From NCBI GenBank assembly GCA_023375785.1, contig SZWC01014996.1, positions 11,661 to 36,525 of the forward strand: DNA of 24,865 bases. Direction: 5' to 3'. Source of the stretch: Penium margaritaceum. Its lineage: Eukaryota > Streptophyta > Zygnematophyceae > Desmidiales > Peniaceae. The notes under the pieces were generated by a model. It worked only from the letters and a program-made list of their open reading frames with translations, was not told where the DNA came from and searched no databases. Positions 1-8,158 of the stretch are shown here, in pieces (within the stretch, counting starts at the first letter, position 1; every line of letters begins with the position of its first letter). The position numbers were made by a program, and so were the translations under genes.

Positions 1-458
1 TATTTTTCTGGCTGATTCTCACCACACGACTGCGTTCGGAGCGTTGGTATTATGGTATGGTCCAGTTTTCAGGCAAAACGGATGACACCCGGGTTTTGGG
101 CTGTCGGGCGTCTGGCAGGGCTCACCGAGAAAACCCTGCCTGCTAAAAAACAGTTCTAGCACTATTTTGACTGGCTGGTTAGCTGAGTAACAAGGTTTAC
201 ACTAGTGGGTGGGAGCTAGAACTTGGAGGGGTCTCTCATTGTTGCTCATTCTTCATTCCTAATCAGTAACTTTCAGTTTTCAGCTGCTTTCTGGCGCTAA
301 CACTGGGGTGCGCGTTTCTGAGTAACAAACCCAGAGCTTCTAGAGTTAGACTCTAGAGTAGCAGATTGAGGGGGCAGCAGACTTAAGCAATAGGTGTGGA
401 AGCCCACATGCTGCATCAACAGCGCTGCTGCCCCAACCTACTGCCTAGGTTTCTAGCT
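1..458 (+). repeat. 5' LTR of element A (3' part only)
   Basis: This stretch matches the last 460 bases of the 3' LTR at 8551-9010 and lies immediately before the primer-binding site, as a 5' LTR must. It contains the inverted repeat GGCAGGG (114-120) / CCCTGCC (134-140) seen in every LTR copy of the window. Its last bases are CTAGCT rather than the usual CA. The promoter-bearing outer part is probably beyond the window. Confidence 0.9.
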
Positions 459-470
459 TGGTAGTAGAGC
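459..470 (+). other. Primer-binding site of element A (degenerate initiator Met-tRNA type)
   Basis: TGGTAGTAGAGC directly follows the LTR end. The copy in element B reads TGGTATCAGAGC, the standard plant copia site complementary to the 3' end of initiator Met-tRNA. The A copy differs at two adjacent bases (TC to GT). It would have primed minus-strand DNA synthesis in the ancestor. Confidence 0.8.
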
Positions 471-553
471 CAGAGCGTAGCAACAGCAGCAGAAGACTGG
501 CATACAGGTGCCAGACAAAGCCGGCGGATCCGCATACGCGTTAGTGCAAGGGA

Positions 554-582
554 AATGCTGTCGGATTTTTTCCGACAGCATT
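554..582 (+). other. Leader stem-loop 1 (12-bp perfect stem)
   Basis: AATGCTGTCGGA at 554-565 is the exact reverse complement of 571-582, with a five-T loop. A related but imperfect stem-loop follows at 633-660, and a diverged pair lies at the equivalent place in element B (about 16440-16545, minus strand). A structured leader element near the primer site could act in RNA packaging or dimerisation; that role is inference. Confidence 0.6.
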
Positions 583-632
583 GACCTGCCTGGTGGCGGC
601 GTCTAATTTCTTACGGCCACTCGGCCAGGGGA

Positions 633-660
633 AATGCTGCCAAATTTTTTCGGCAGCGCT
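633..660 (+). other. Leader stem-loop 2 (imperfect)
   Basis: GCTGCC and GGCAGC flank an A/T-rich loop, preceded by the same GGAAATGCTG lead-in as stem-loop 1, so the two look like a diverged direct duplication about 80 bp apart. The pairing is shorter than in stem-loop 1. Confidence 0.45.
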
Positions 661-767
661 AACCCCCACGCGTGACGCGAGGAGGTGAGCGGCAGGCCGC
701 GTCCAACACCTGCGGACTACGACGCACGCTGTAACGTCACCCACGTGCAGTGACTGGCACCAGTATG

Positions 768-1165
768 CAGCAGTAGCAGTCTGCAGCAACGGCAGCCGCA
801 AGGAACAGCCACGAGCACTGGCAGCAACAGCCAGCAGTAGCTGCGTGCATTATCTGAAAGAGGCAGAAGCAGCAGCTTGCAGCAGCCCTGAGTAGCAGCA
901 GCCCACAACAGCAGCTCGAAGCAGCAGTAGCCCGCAACAGTAACCCGTAGTAGCAGCGAGGAGTAGTGACAGCAAGCAGCAGTTGCACCTGCGTGCAGCA
1001 GCAGCAGCGAGCCGCAGAAGTAGCCAGCTGCAGTAGCAGCTGCAGCGAGCAGCTGCCAGCAGTGGTCGCTGCTGCTCGCTGCTAGTAGCGAGCAAGCAGC
1101 GAGTAGCAGCCCGCTGCTGCCAGCGAGCAGCCGCTCGCTGCCAGCGAGCAGTTTCCTGCTGTTAC
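768..1165 (+). repeat. AGC-type triplet tract 1, element A leader
   Basis: An interrupted microsatellite dominated by AGC/CAG with AGT and GCC interruptions. The matching tract in element B is at about 15920-16330 on the other strand, so it belonged to the family before these copies diverged. Confidence 0.75.
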
Positions 1166-1264
1166 CTGCTCGCACCTAATTGTAGGCAGCTGCCCGCTAT
1201 GACAGAGGAGAGAAGAGAATTAAAAAAAAAACGCAAGAAAAGAAATCCTCAACCCCATCAGCTT

Positions 1265-1570
1265 CACTGCCGCGGCTATAGCAGCTGCCCTTGCTGCTGC
1301 AGCCCCCACAGCAGCTGTAGCAGCCCGCAGCAGTAGTAGTTGCTGCTGCAACTATAGCCATAGTAGTAGCAGTAGTAGTAGCAACCGTAGCAGCAGCAGC
1401 TGAAGAAGTAGCTACAAAAGCAGTAGCAGTAGTAGCTGTAGCAGCAGCAGCAACAGCAGCAGCAGCACCAACCGCAACAACAGCAATAGCAGCAGCAGCT
1501 ACAACAGCAGCAGCAGCTATAGCCGCAACAGCAGTAGCAACAAGAGCAGCCGCAGCAGCATCCCCAACAA
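1265..1570 (+). repeat. AGC/AGT-type triplet tract 2, element A leader
   Basis: An interrupted trinucleotide tract (AGC, AGT, AAC units) with a counterpart at about 15450-15760 in element B. All frames are open or closed by chance of the triplet; no protein signature is visible. Confidence 0.75.
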
Positions 1571-1580
1571 CCGCTACTAA

Positions 1581-1632
1581 TGACGTCAGCATCCCGTTGC
1601 TGACATCACTACTGACGTCACTATTGACATCA
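1581..1632 (+). promoter_or_regulatory. Array of four TGACGTCA/TGACATCA palindromes
   Basis: Octamers start at 1581 (TGACGTCA), 1601 (TGACATCA), 1613 (TGACGTCA) and 1625 (TGACATCA), a spacing of 20, 12 and 12 bp. Element B has the same array in mirror order at 15385-15436. TGACGTCA is the classical bZIP (CRE, or TGA-factor/as-1-like) binding palindrome, so a downstream enhancer is possible; binding itself is inference. Confidence 0.5.
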
Positions 1633-1710
1633 TCAACTCAAAAAAAGAAGGAAAAAACCAAAGAAAAAAAAGGGGGCAAGGGAAGGGGGAAGTAAACCTA
1701 AGGATGGCTA

Positions 1711-1750
1711 AGACGTCCACCGTCCTTAGGTGACGTCTTTGCTGATGTCA
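1711..1750 (+). promoter_or_regulatory. Second cluster of TGACGTCA-like palindromes
   Basis: Octamers start at 1711 (AGACGTCC, degenerate), 1731 (TGACGTCT) and 1743 (TGATGTCA), a spacing of 20 and 12 bp. The element B counterpart at 15250-15289 has the same spacing mirrored (12, 20) with better matches. Confidence 0.4.
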
Positions 1751-1866
1751 GCACCGCAACAACAAAAACATAAAACAAAGCAAAGGGGCATGACACCATG
1801 GCTGGTAGCTCCAATGGGGAGGGGTCCTCCTCTGTTGGGGGGACCCCCAACCCCCATTTCTTACAA

Positions 1867-2135
1867 CGGCTGCAGTAGCAGTAGTAGCAGCAGCAACAGC
1901 AGTAATAGCTGCTTCAGCAGCAGCAACAGCAGCACTAGTAGTAGCAATAGCAGCAAGAGTAGCAGGAGTAGCAGGAGTAGCAGGAGCAACAGGAGCAACA
2001 GCGATAGCAGGAGTTGTAGGAGGAGCAGTAGTAGTAGCAGTAACAACAGCAACAGTAGGAACAACTGCAGTAGGAGGAGCAGTAGCAACAGCAGTAGTAG
2101 CAGGAGCAGCAACAGGAGCAGCAACAGCAGCAGTA
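1867..2135 (+). repeat. AGC/AGG/AGT triplet tract 3, expanded in A
   Basis: About 270 bp of AGC, AGT, AGG and AAC units. The same slot in element B (15090-15153) holds only about 65 bp, while the flanking leader sequence matches on both sides, so the tract has expanded in A or contracted in B. Confidence 0.7.
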
Positions 2136-2352
2136 ACCCTCAAGAGTCGTCGGCGACAACCCTGACCCCCTTGCTGCTCTTTAGCAACAGCTTGCCGCCC
2201 TGACGCAGCAGCTTCCGGCACTACAACTATTGGTCTCTCAGACTGCCACCAGTGCACCGCCATCCTTCACCTCTCAAGGGCACGCCAGCCCAGTTGTGTC
2301 TGCTGCCACACATTACCTGGCGCAGTAGCAGACTCAGCGTCAACGACAGACA

Positions 2353-3347
2353 ATGACCTCCTTCTTTGGCCCCACTCTAGGTGCCGGCCGCACGCAAAAG
2401 GACTTTGAGACGCCGCCGCCGCCGCTTCAGGCCGGCGTGCAATTCCGTAGCTGGGAGGTCAGCTTCTGGATCTGGGCACAGGGTGAGGGCCTGTGGGCAT
2501 ACTACACCCTGCCGTATGACGCCACCCTGGCCGACCAGTCAAATGACGCTGGTCGTGCCGCCCGTGCTCTAATCCCTGTCGCCCCTCCGGCTTCCCGCCT
2601 CGCCCTAGAGCCCTTCTTAGGTGACTTCACCGCTGGCGCCACACCGGACCCTGCAGTCGCGTGGCACGTCCTCACTCGTCCCCATCGCATGTCCAGCGAG
2701 GCTGAGACCAGCCGCCTGCTACGGGAGTTCAGCTCCCTGCACATGGGGGAGACCGAGACGGTCAGCTCCTACTGGGAGCGGGCGAAGGACATCCTCTGTC
2801 GCCTCGGGACCTTTGCCCCACCCCTCTGGCCGCGCTCCTCACCATCAAGCACGGTGCCACCGAAGCGTACGTGGACGTCTTCGTCCATTCCTCTCACGAC
2901 ATCCTCTCCACCATGGCGGCCCACGGCACCCTCATGCCCTGGGCATACGAGCTCTTCCTCCGGATTGAGGAAGCTCGTTTGGAGTCCTGTCTCCAGCGCA
3001 CGGAGGCCCTTGCCTCCCTTGCCTTCGCCTCCGTGGCTGTCGCTTCCCCCGTTGCAGCCACCTCATCGTCGTCGGGAAAGAAGAAGCATCGGAATGAGAA
3101 AGGCAAGGGTCCACAACAACAGCAGCAGCGACCGTTGACTGGGTCCAGGGGTGGAGCTTTGATCTGCTACAACTGTGGCCAGCCCGGGCACGTGTGGTAC
3201 ACGTGCCCTCTACCAACGGACGAGGCGCGTGTCATCGCCACCATGCGTTGCCAACGAGAGCGCCGTCTCGCCTCTGCCGCCGTAGCTGTCGCCCACTCTG
3301 ACACTTCGGCCTCATCCAGTAGCTCCACCACTCCGGTTGCTTCGTGA
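2353..3347 (+). pseudogene. gag: Element A gag (capsid and nucleocapsid), frameshifted
   Basis: Gag would form the virus-like particle and bind genomic RNA. The ATG at 2353 opens a capsid-like region (residues about 1-155) that leaves frame at the C run 2821-2824. Comparison with element B shows one C missing there, and the rest continues one frame over to the TGA at 3345. The second part includes a Lys/Arg-rich stretch and a canonical CCHC zinc knuckle, CYNCGQPGHVWYTC (C-x2-C-x4-H-x4-C), near 3166-3207. The frame after the shift is the same one pol uses, so gag and pol were a single polyprotein frame, as in plant copia elements. The open frame ending at 3138 is therefore a chimera whose last third is out of frame. 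Confidence 0.88.
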
Positions 3348-5400
3348 GTCAAGCCGACACCAGCACCACAGCAGTCAACACTGACACTGTCATCCTTCTA
3401 CCTGGGCTCCGGCACCATCACCCCGCGCTCCATCTACACCCCCGGGTTGTCCTCCCGTGAGTGTTAGTTAGAGGAGTTCATCGCCATCCAGCTCGGCCTG
3501 CCTCACCCTCCTCCCCAGGGAAGTGCGAGTTGCATCCCTTCCTGCTCTCCTGCCCAGCCTTGCATGACTTTGACTGAGCTACAGTCGTGTCCCATTGCCT
3601 CATCTGTCTCGTCATCTCCCATGGCCTCTGCTACCCCTTCCCATGACAACATTGCATGGCTTGATGATTGGCACTCTCGGTTCGCACCTCCTTCCACCGC
3701 TTCCGTGTCCATTGCTTGCTGCCATGTGACCGTTGGCGATCTGGCAACCCCGGTCTAGGACCATACCGAGACCTAGATCATCGACTCTGAGGCCACGCAT
3801 CACATGACAGCCTATCGTGAGGCCTTCAGTATGATCGGTCCTGTTGGCGATGTCTCCGGTATCCGGACAAGCTCCGGACAGGTGTTGTCTGTCCGTGGTG
3901 TTGGCGTCGTTCATTTCCGTGTTCCTTCCGATGACATTTTTCTGACCGATGTCCTCTTCGTTCTTGGTCTTGAGCTCAACTTCATGTCCTTCATTGCCCT
4001 CAACCGCATGAGCATGGACATTGTGCACTCGCTTGGTGTTGGCACTGTGTCGCTGCATCCGTCTGGTCTTGTCGTACTGCACGCCACCGCCCGTGGCAAC
4101 CTGTGGCATGTACCTCGCCTCTCCTCCTCTCCTTCCGTCTCCTCCCCGTCGGCCGCCACAGGCCATGTATTTGTCACCAGTACCCTTTCTCCTCAGCACA
4201 CTGGCCTCTTGCGTCACCGCCTCTGCTACGTCCACTCTGCCGCCGTAGACAGCATGCTTCGCACCCAGTCGGCCAAGGGCCTTGGCCCGGAGCCTTTCCC
4301 CATCTCGTGCCCCACTGAGTGCATTGATTGCACTCAGTGGATAATGGACCAGTCCACGTACCCTTTGTCTTCCTCCCGTGCATCTACCCCTTTCGGACTT
4401 GTCCATTCCGNTCTCCTCCCCGTCGGCCGCCACAGGCCATGTATTTGTCACCAGTACGCTTTCTCCTCAGCACACTGGCCTCTTGCGTCACCGCCTCTGC
4501 TACGTCCACTCTGCCGCCGTAGACAGCATGCTTCGCACCCAGTCGGCCAAGGGCCTTGGCCCGGAGCCTTTCCCCATCTCGTGCCCCACTGAGTGCATTG
4601 ATTGCACTCAGTGGATAATGGACCAGTCCACGTACCCTTTGTCTTCCTCCCGTGCATCTACCCCTTTCGGACTTGTCCATTCCGATGTCATGGGCCCTCT
4701 CCCCACCGAGTCCGACAGCGAACACGGCCGCTATGTCCTCACCCTCACTGACGACTATTCTCGCTACCGGTGGGTCTTCTGCCTTCGGCAGAAGAGCGGT
4801 CGCCCGAGCCATCCAGGACTGGCTTGTCCTTGCGGAGTGCGAGTGTGGCCACTCTCTTTGCCGCTTTCGCTCCGATTGTGGTGGTGACTACATGGGTGAG
4901 GCCATGACCTTTCTCGCCTCTCGCGGGATCCACCAGGAGACATCCGCGCCCTATACGCCCGCCCAAAACGGCGTCTCCGAACGGTGAAACCATACCATGG
5001 CCGACGCAGTCCGCACCATGCAGGTCAAGTCCGGTCTTTCCGATGGCTTCTATTTTGAAGCCATGGCTGACATAACCTGGGTCTGGAACCGGATTCCCCA
5101 CGGTTCCCTTCCCCTCCAGTTCACACCATACCAGCATTGGCGCGGTCAGCGAGCTGACCTCCGTCCGGCTCGCGTCTGGGGCTGCGTCGCCATTGTGTGG
5201 CTGCCCGCCCCGCAACAGGGCGGCAAGCTCGCCCCCCGCGGACATCCCTGTACCTTCCTTGGGGTCTCTCGTCACTCCAAGTCTTGGCGGTTTTAGGATC
5301 CCTCTCGGCACTGCATCATCGAGTTCCGCGATGCCCTCTTCTTTGAGGACCTGTTTCCTCGTGACCACATTCGCTCCGGCTCATCCGTGTCTATCCCGAC
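3348..5400 (+). pseudogene. pol: Element A pol: protease and integrase, broken
   Basis: The aspartic protease should carry DSG; here 3783-3791 reads DSE, and TAG stops stand at 3465, 3756 and 3774. After the protease come the pre-integrase His/Cys zinc region (His near 4197-4240, CPTECIDC near 4310-4340) and the integrase core. The core shows HSDVMGP (Asp at 4684-4686), RSDCGGDY (Asp at 4874-4876) and GVSER (Glu at 4979-4981), so the DDE triad survives. Other damage is a 2-nt deletion near 4795 and stops TGA 4985 and TAG 5294. The N at 4411 with its 273-bp duplication makes one further false frameshift. The region could not yield protein as it stands. Confidence 0.88.
4138..4684 (+). other. 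Probable assembly artefact: single N with 273-bp direct duplication
   Basis: Bases 4138-4410 are repeated at 4412-4684 with one visible difference (4184 C, 4458 G). The first copy stops exactly at the N at 4411. Only the second copy runs on into the integrase core, and removing one copy restores the protease-integrase reading frame. Confidence 0.85.
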
Positions 5401-5467
5401 GTGTGGGGGAGTGGTGAGTCCGTCCTCCGTCCTGCCGCTTTCGGGTGACATTTCCCTTAGTCCCTCT

Positions 5468-6123
5468 AAGCCGGCAGCCCCAGTCGTGTGCGCTGGTCCC
5501 TCGGAGCCGGCAGCCCTAGTCCCGTCCACTGGTCCCTCCGGGCCGGCAGTCCCAATCGTGTTCACTAGTCTCTCTGAGCCGGTAGTCCCAGTCGCCTCCG
5601 CTGGTCCTTCCAGGCCAGTACCCCCAATCGCGTTCGCTGGTCCCTCTGGGCTGGCAGCCCCAGTCGTGTCCGCTGGTCCCTCCCGGCCGGCAGCCCCAGT
5701 CGTGTCCACTGGTCCCTCTAAGCCAGCAGCCCCAGTCGCGTCCGCTGGTCCCTCCGGGCCAGCAGCTCCAGTCACGTTCGCTGGTCCCTCCGGGCCGGCA
5801 GCCCCAGTCAAGTCCACTGGTCCCTCTGAGCCGGCAGACCCAGTCGCGTCCGCAGGTCCCTTCGGGCCACCAACCCCAGTTGCGCCCCCTGGTCCCTCCA
5901 GGCCGGCAGCCCTAGTCGCGCCCGCTTGTCCCTCCAGGCCGGCTGCCCCAGTCACGTCCGCCAAACCCTCCCGGCCGGCAGCCCCAGTTGCGTCCGTCGG
6001 TCCCTCCGGGCCGGTAGGTCCAGTTGTGTCCGCTGGCCCCTCTGGGCCAGCAGCTCCCGACGCGCCTGCTTGCCCCTCCAGGCCAGCAGTCCCAGTCGCA
6101 TCCGCCGGCCCCTCCGGGCCAGT
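5468..6123 (+). repeat. 36-bp coding minisatellite, about 18 units (Pro/Ala/Gly/Ser linker of A)
   Basis: A 12-residue unit close to PSGPAAPVASAG is repeated about 18 times in frame between the integrase C-terminal region and the RT. Units vary (for example APVKSTGPSEP, APDAPACPSRP) but keep the Pro/Gly spacing. Elements B and C hold the same domain with about 12 and 14 units. Such sequence is expected to be extended and disordered; a spacer role between integrase and RT is inference. Confidence 0.9.
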
Positions 6124-8051
6124 AACCACGTCCATCTCCGTTAGCCTGTTGGAATTAGTAACACCTCCTACCCTGCCACGCTACACACATGGCCTAGGTG
6201 GCAGCCTCTGACCCATACCGTCGGTGAGCGCACACACCGTCGCACCGCGCTCCGTGGTGCCTCGACCCCCGGTGGCCCCACGTGTCTCCTTCACTCCCAC
6301 GGTCATGAGTGGGGATCCCGGCACCAAGGCCCTTGGCTTGACCACCTCGGCCATCATTGTAGATCTTTACCCGGGTTCCGCACTAGGCTACGCCATGCTT
6401 CATCATGAGCATCGGCACGCTGTTGTGGCTGGACTCGCGCGCATCCCACCTGGGGCTCGAGATGTACACGCTCTCTAAGTCCACTCAATAGCACGCCCAG
6501 AGGACCCAACCACCCTGCGCGAGGCACAAGCCTCTCTTGAGGTCGCACACTAGGACATTGCCTGCGCGGATGAGCTTGCCGCTATCCGACAGCACCATGT
6601 GTATGACCTTGTCGACCTTCCTCGAGGTCGGAAAGCCATTGGCGCCAAGTGGGTCTTTCGGCGCAAGTGGAGGCCCGACGGGTCCTTGGACAAGTACAAG
6701 GCTCGCCTTAGGGGTTTGCCCAGATTCCTGGGCTCGACTCAGACCAGATCTTTTCCCTAGTTGGCCGGTTCTCCACTAGCAGGGCGCTCTTCAGCCCAGT
6801 CGCCTAGCATGTGTGGGAGCTGCATCAGATGGATGTAAGCAACACCTTCTCCATGGTTCACTTGAGGGTGAAGAGCTCTACATGGTGCAGCCCCCAGGCT
6901 TTGACGATGGCACCGGGAGAGTTTGGCGACTGCGTAAGGCCCTGTATGGCCTAAAGCAGTCACCTTGGTGCTCGAACCAAGAAATCAGTAGCACGCTCCT
7001 TCATGGCAGACTCAGGCGCAACACCACTGACCTCGCACTGTTTGTCAGTCTGCAAGGCCAGAATTCTGCCGCTGTTACGGTTTACGTCAGCGATCTCCTC
7101 ATTGCATCGCCAGAAACGACTGCCATCCAGCGTGTCAAGGACTTGCGGTACGCCGCCTACCAGATGAAGGATCTCAGATCTGCCATAGTCTTCCTGGGCA
7201 TGGAGCTTGAGCATGATCGCTCCCAGGGCGTCCTGCACATCCACCAGGTTGCCTATGTACAGATGTTATCTACTCGCTTTGCGGAGGACGTGCCACTCGT
7301 GCCGAGCGCATCCTCACCCATGTCACGCGATGGTCAGGTGAAGCTGAAGAGTCCTGACCCAGCTATTGTGGGGAAGCTAGTTGATGTGACCACGTACCTA
7401 GGAGTCATCGGGTCACTAATGTTCCTAGCGACGACAACGCGCCTAGACATCGCGTTCGTCGTCAACCTCCTGGCCCATTTTTCTCAGGAGCCGCGTCACC
7501 TCCACTACGAGGCCACGATCCCAGTACTGCGCTATGTCGTCTCGACTCCTCGGCAAGGTCTCATGTTGTGCAGTCAGCTGTCTGTTGTCGCGGTGGGCAA
7601 CACCTACAGTGACTGGGCCGGCAGTTCGGACGGTAAGAGTCATAGTGGCTGGATCTTTTTGATTGGCGGCACAGTTGTATCCTGGCGTAGTGGCAACTAG
7701 GGGTGCATTGCACGCAGAACTGCAGAGGCTGAGTACGTAGCTCTTGGCTCTGGCGCATGTGAGAGTGTGTGGTTGCGTCATCTGTTGTCCAAGTTACGTC
7801 AGTTTGTCGCATCCATCACGTTGCATTGTGACAATGAGAGTGCCATGGCCATCGCCGACAATGACAGCGTGCATCACATACGCACAAAGCACATCAACAT
7901 TGAGTACCACCATGTGCGTTCATTATTGCATGACGACAGCATCAACATCATGTAGGTTGAGACAGCACGGCAGTTGGTTCACTTCATGATCAAGGCACTG
8001 AAGCGCAACTCGTTCAAGAAGGCTGTGAGTTCACTCCGCATGCAACCGTGA
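6124..8051 (+). pseudogene. pol: Element A pol: reverse transcriptase and RNase H, broken
   Basis: RT landmarks are GAKWVFRRKW and KYKARL (near 6640-6705), [12 protein letters not shown] and LYGLKQSPW (near 6865-6965), and the catalytic loop at 7083-7094, which reads YVSD where active copia enzymes have YVDD or YIDD. The copia stretch MKDLRSAIVFLGMEL follows. RNase H shows SDWAG, GWIFLIGGTVVSW, the AEAEYVAL block and HCDNESAM, and ends at the TGA 8049-8051. Stops are TGA 6209, TAA 6476, TAG 6551, 6805, 7698 and 7953. Frameshifts lie near 6710 and 6850, the latter a missing C in the NAFLHG region. The RT active-site change alone should abolish activity. Confidence 0.9.
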
Positions 8052-8151
8052 GTGACTCTCTCTGTCCTTCCTTGCGTTTCTGCTTGGCCTGGGAGAGTTT
8101 GGTCGTTGATTGTGTATCTGCCTGCACATGTGCACTACGCGTGTGAGTCAT
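8052..8151 (+). other. Element A 3' untranslated stretch between pol and purine tract
   Basis: About 100 bp between the pol stop and the purine tract. It is conserved in B (9211-9312) and C (18477-18576) but has no open frame of note. Confidence 0.6.
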
Positions 8152-8158
8152 GGGGAAG
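8152..8158 (+). other. Polypurine tract of element A
   Basis: GGGGAAG directly precedes TGTTGG, the LTR start. The equivalent in element C is GGGGGAG followed by TGTTG, a normal copia plus-strand priming arrangement. Confidence 0.65.

Larger units (their letters stand above)
471..2352 (+). other. Element A untranslated leader, triplet-rich
   Basis: About 1.9 kb separates the primer site from the gag ATG, which is long for a copia element. It holds two stem-loops near the start, AGC/CAG/GTA triplet tracts (about 768-1165, 1265-1570 and 1867-2135), A-rich and G-rich stretches (1205-1235, 1638-1695), and two clusters of TGACGTCA-like palindromes. Open frames here are poly-Ser/Ala/Leu/Cys products of the triplets, differ between copies and resemble no protein, so I call no gene. 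Element B has the same leader in the same order at 14883-16968. Confidence 0.8.

Noticed and set aside
717..2263. Poly-Ala, poly-Leu, poly-Ser and Cys-rich frames in the leader, on both strands
   Set aside because: They are triplet repeats read in different frames, are not conserved as protein between A and B, and lie between the primer site and gag.
4138..4684. True tandem duplication of the integrase zinc domain
   Set aside because: The copy border coincides exactly with an N, and two other N positions in the window show the same arrangement.
5468..6123. CRISPR-like array with 36-bp periodicity
   Set aside because: Units are contiguous with no spacers, vary mostly in codon-compatible ways, and translate in frame as a pol linker present in three related elements.
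5293..6135. 280-codon antisense frame resembling collagen (Gly-Pro-Glu-Gly repeats)
   Set aside because: It is the reverse-complement reading of the sense Pro/Ala/Gly repeat; the sense frame connects to integrase and RT, and the antisense frame has no independent support.
6551..7955. TAG reassigned to glutamine, as in some green algae
   Set aside because: TAG replaces Trp codons (TGG) at least as often as Gln codons in conserved motifs, also Ser and Glu in places, and the younger element D has no internal TAG. Decay explains it better.
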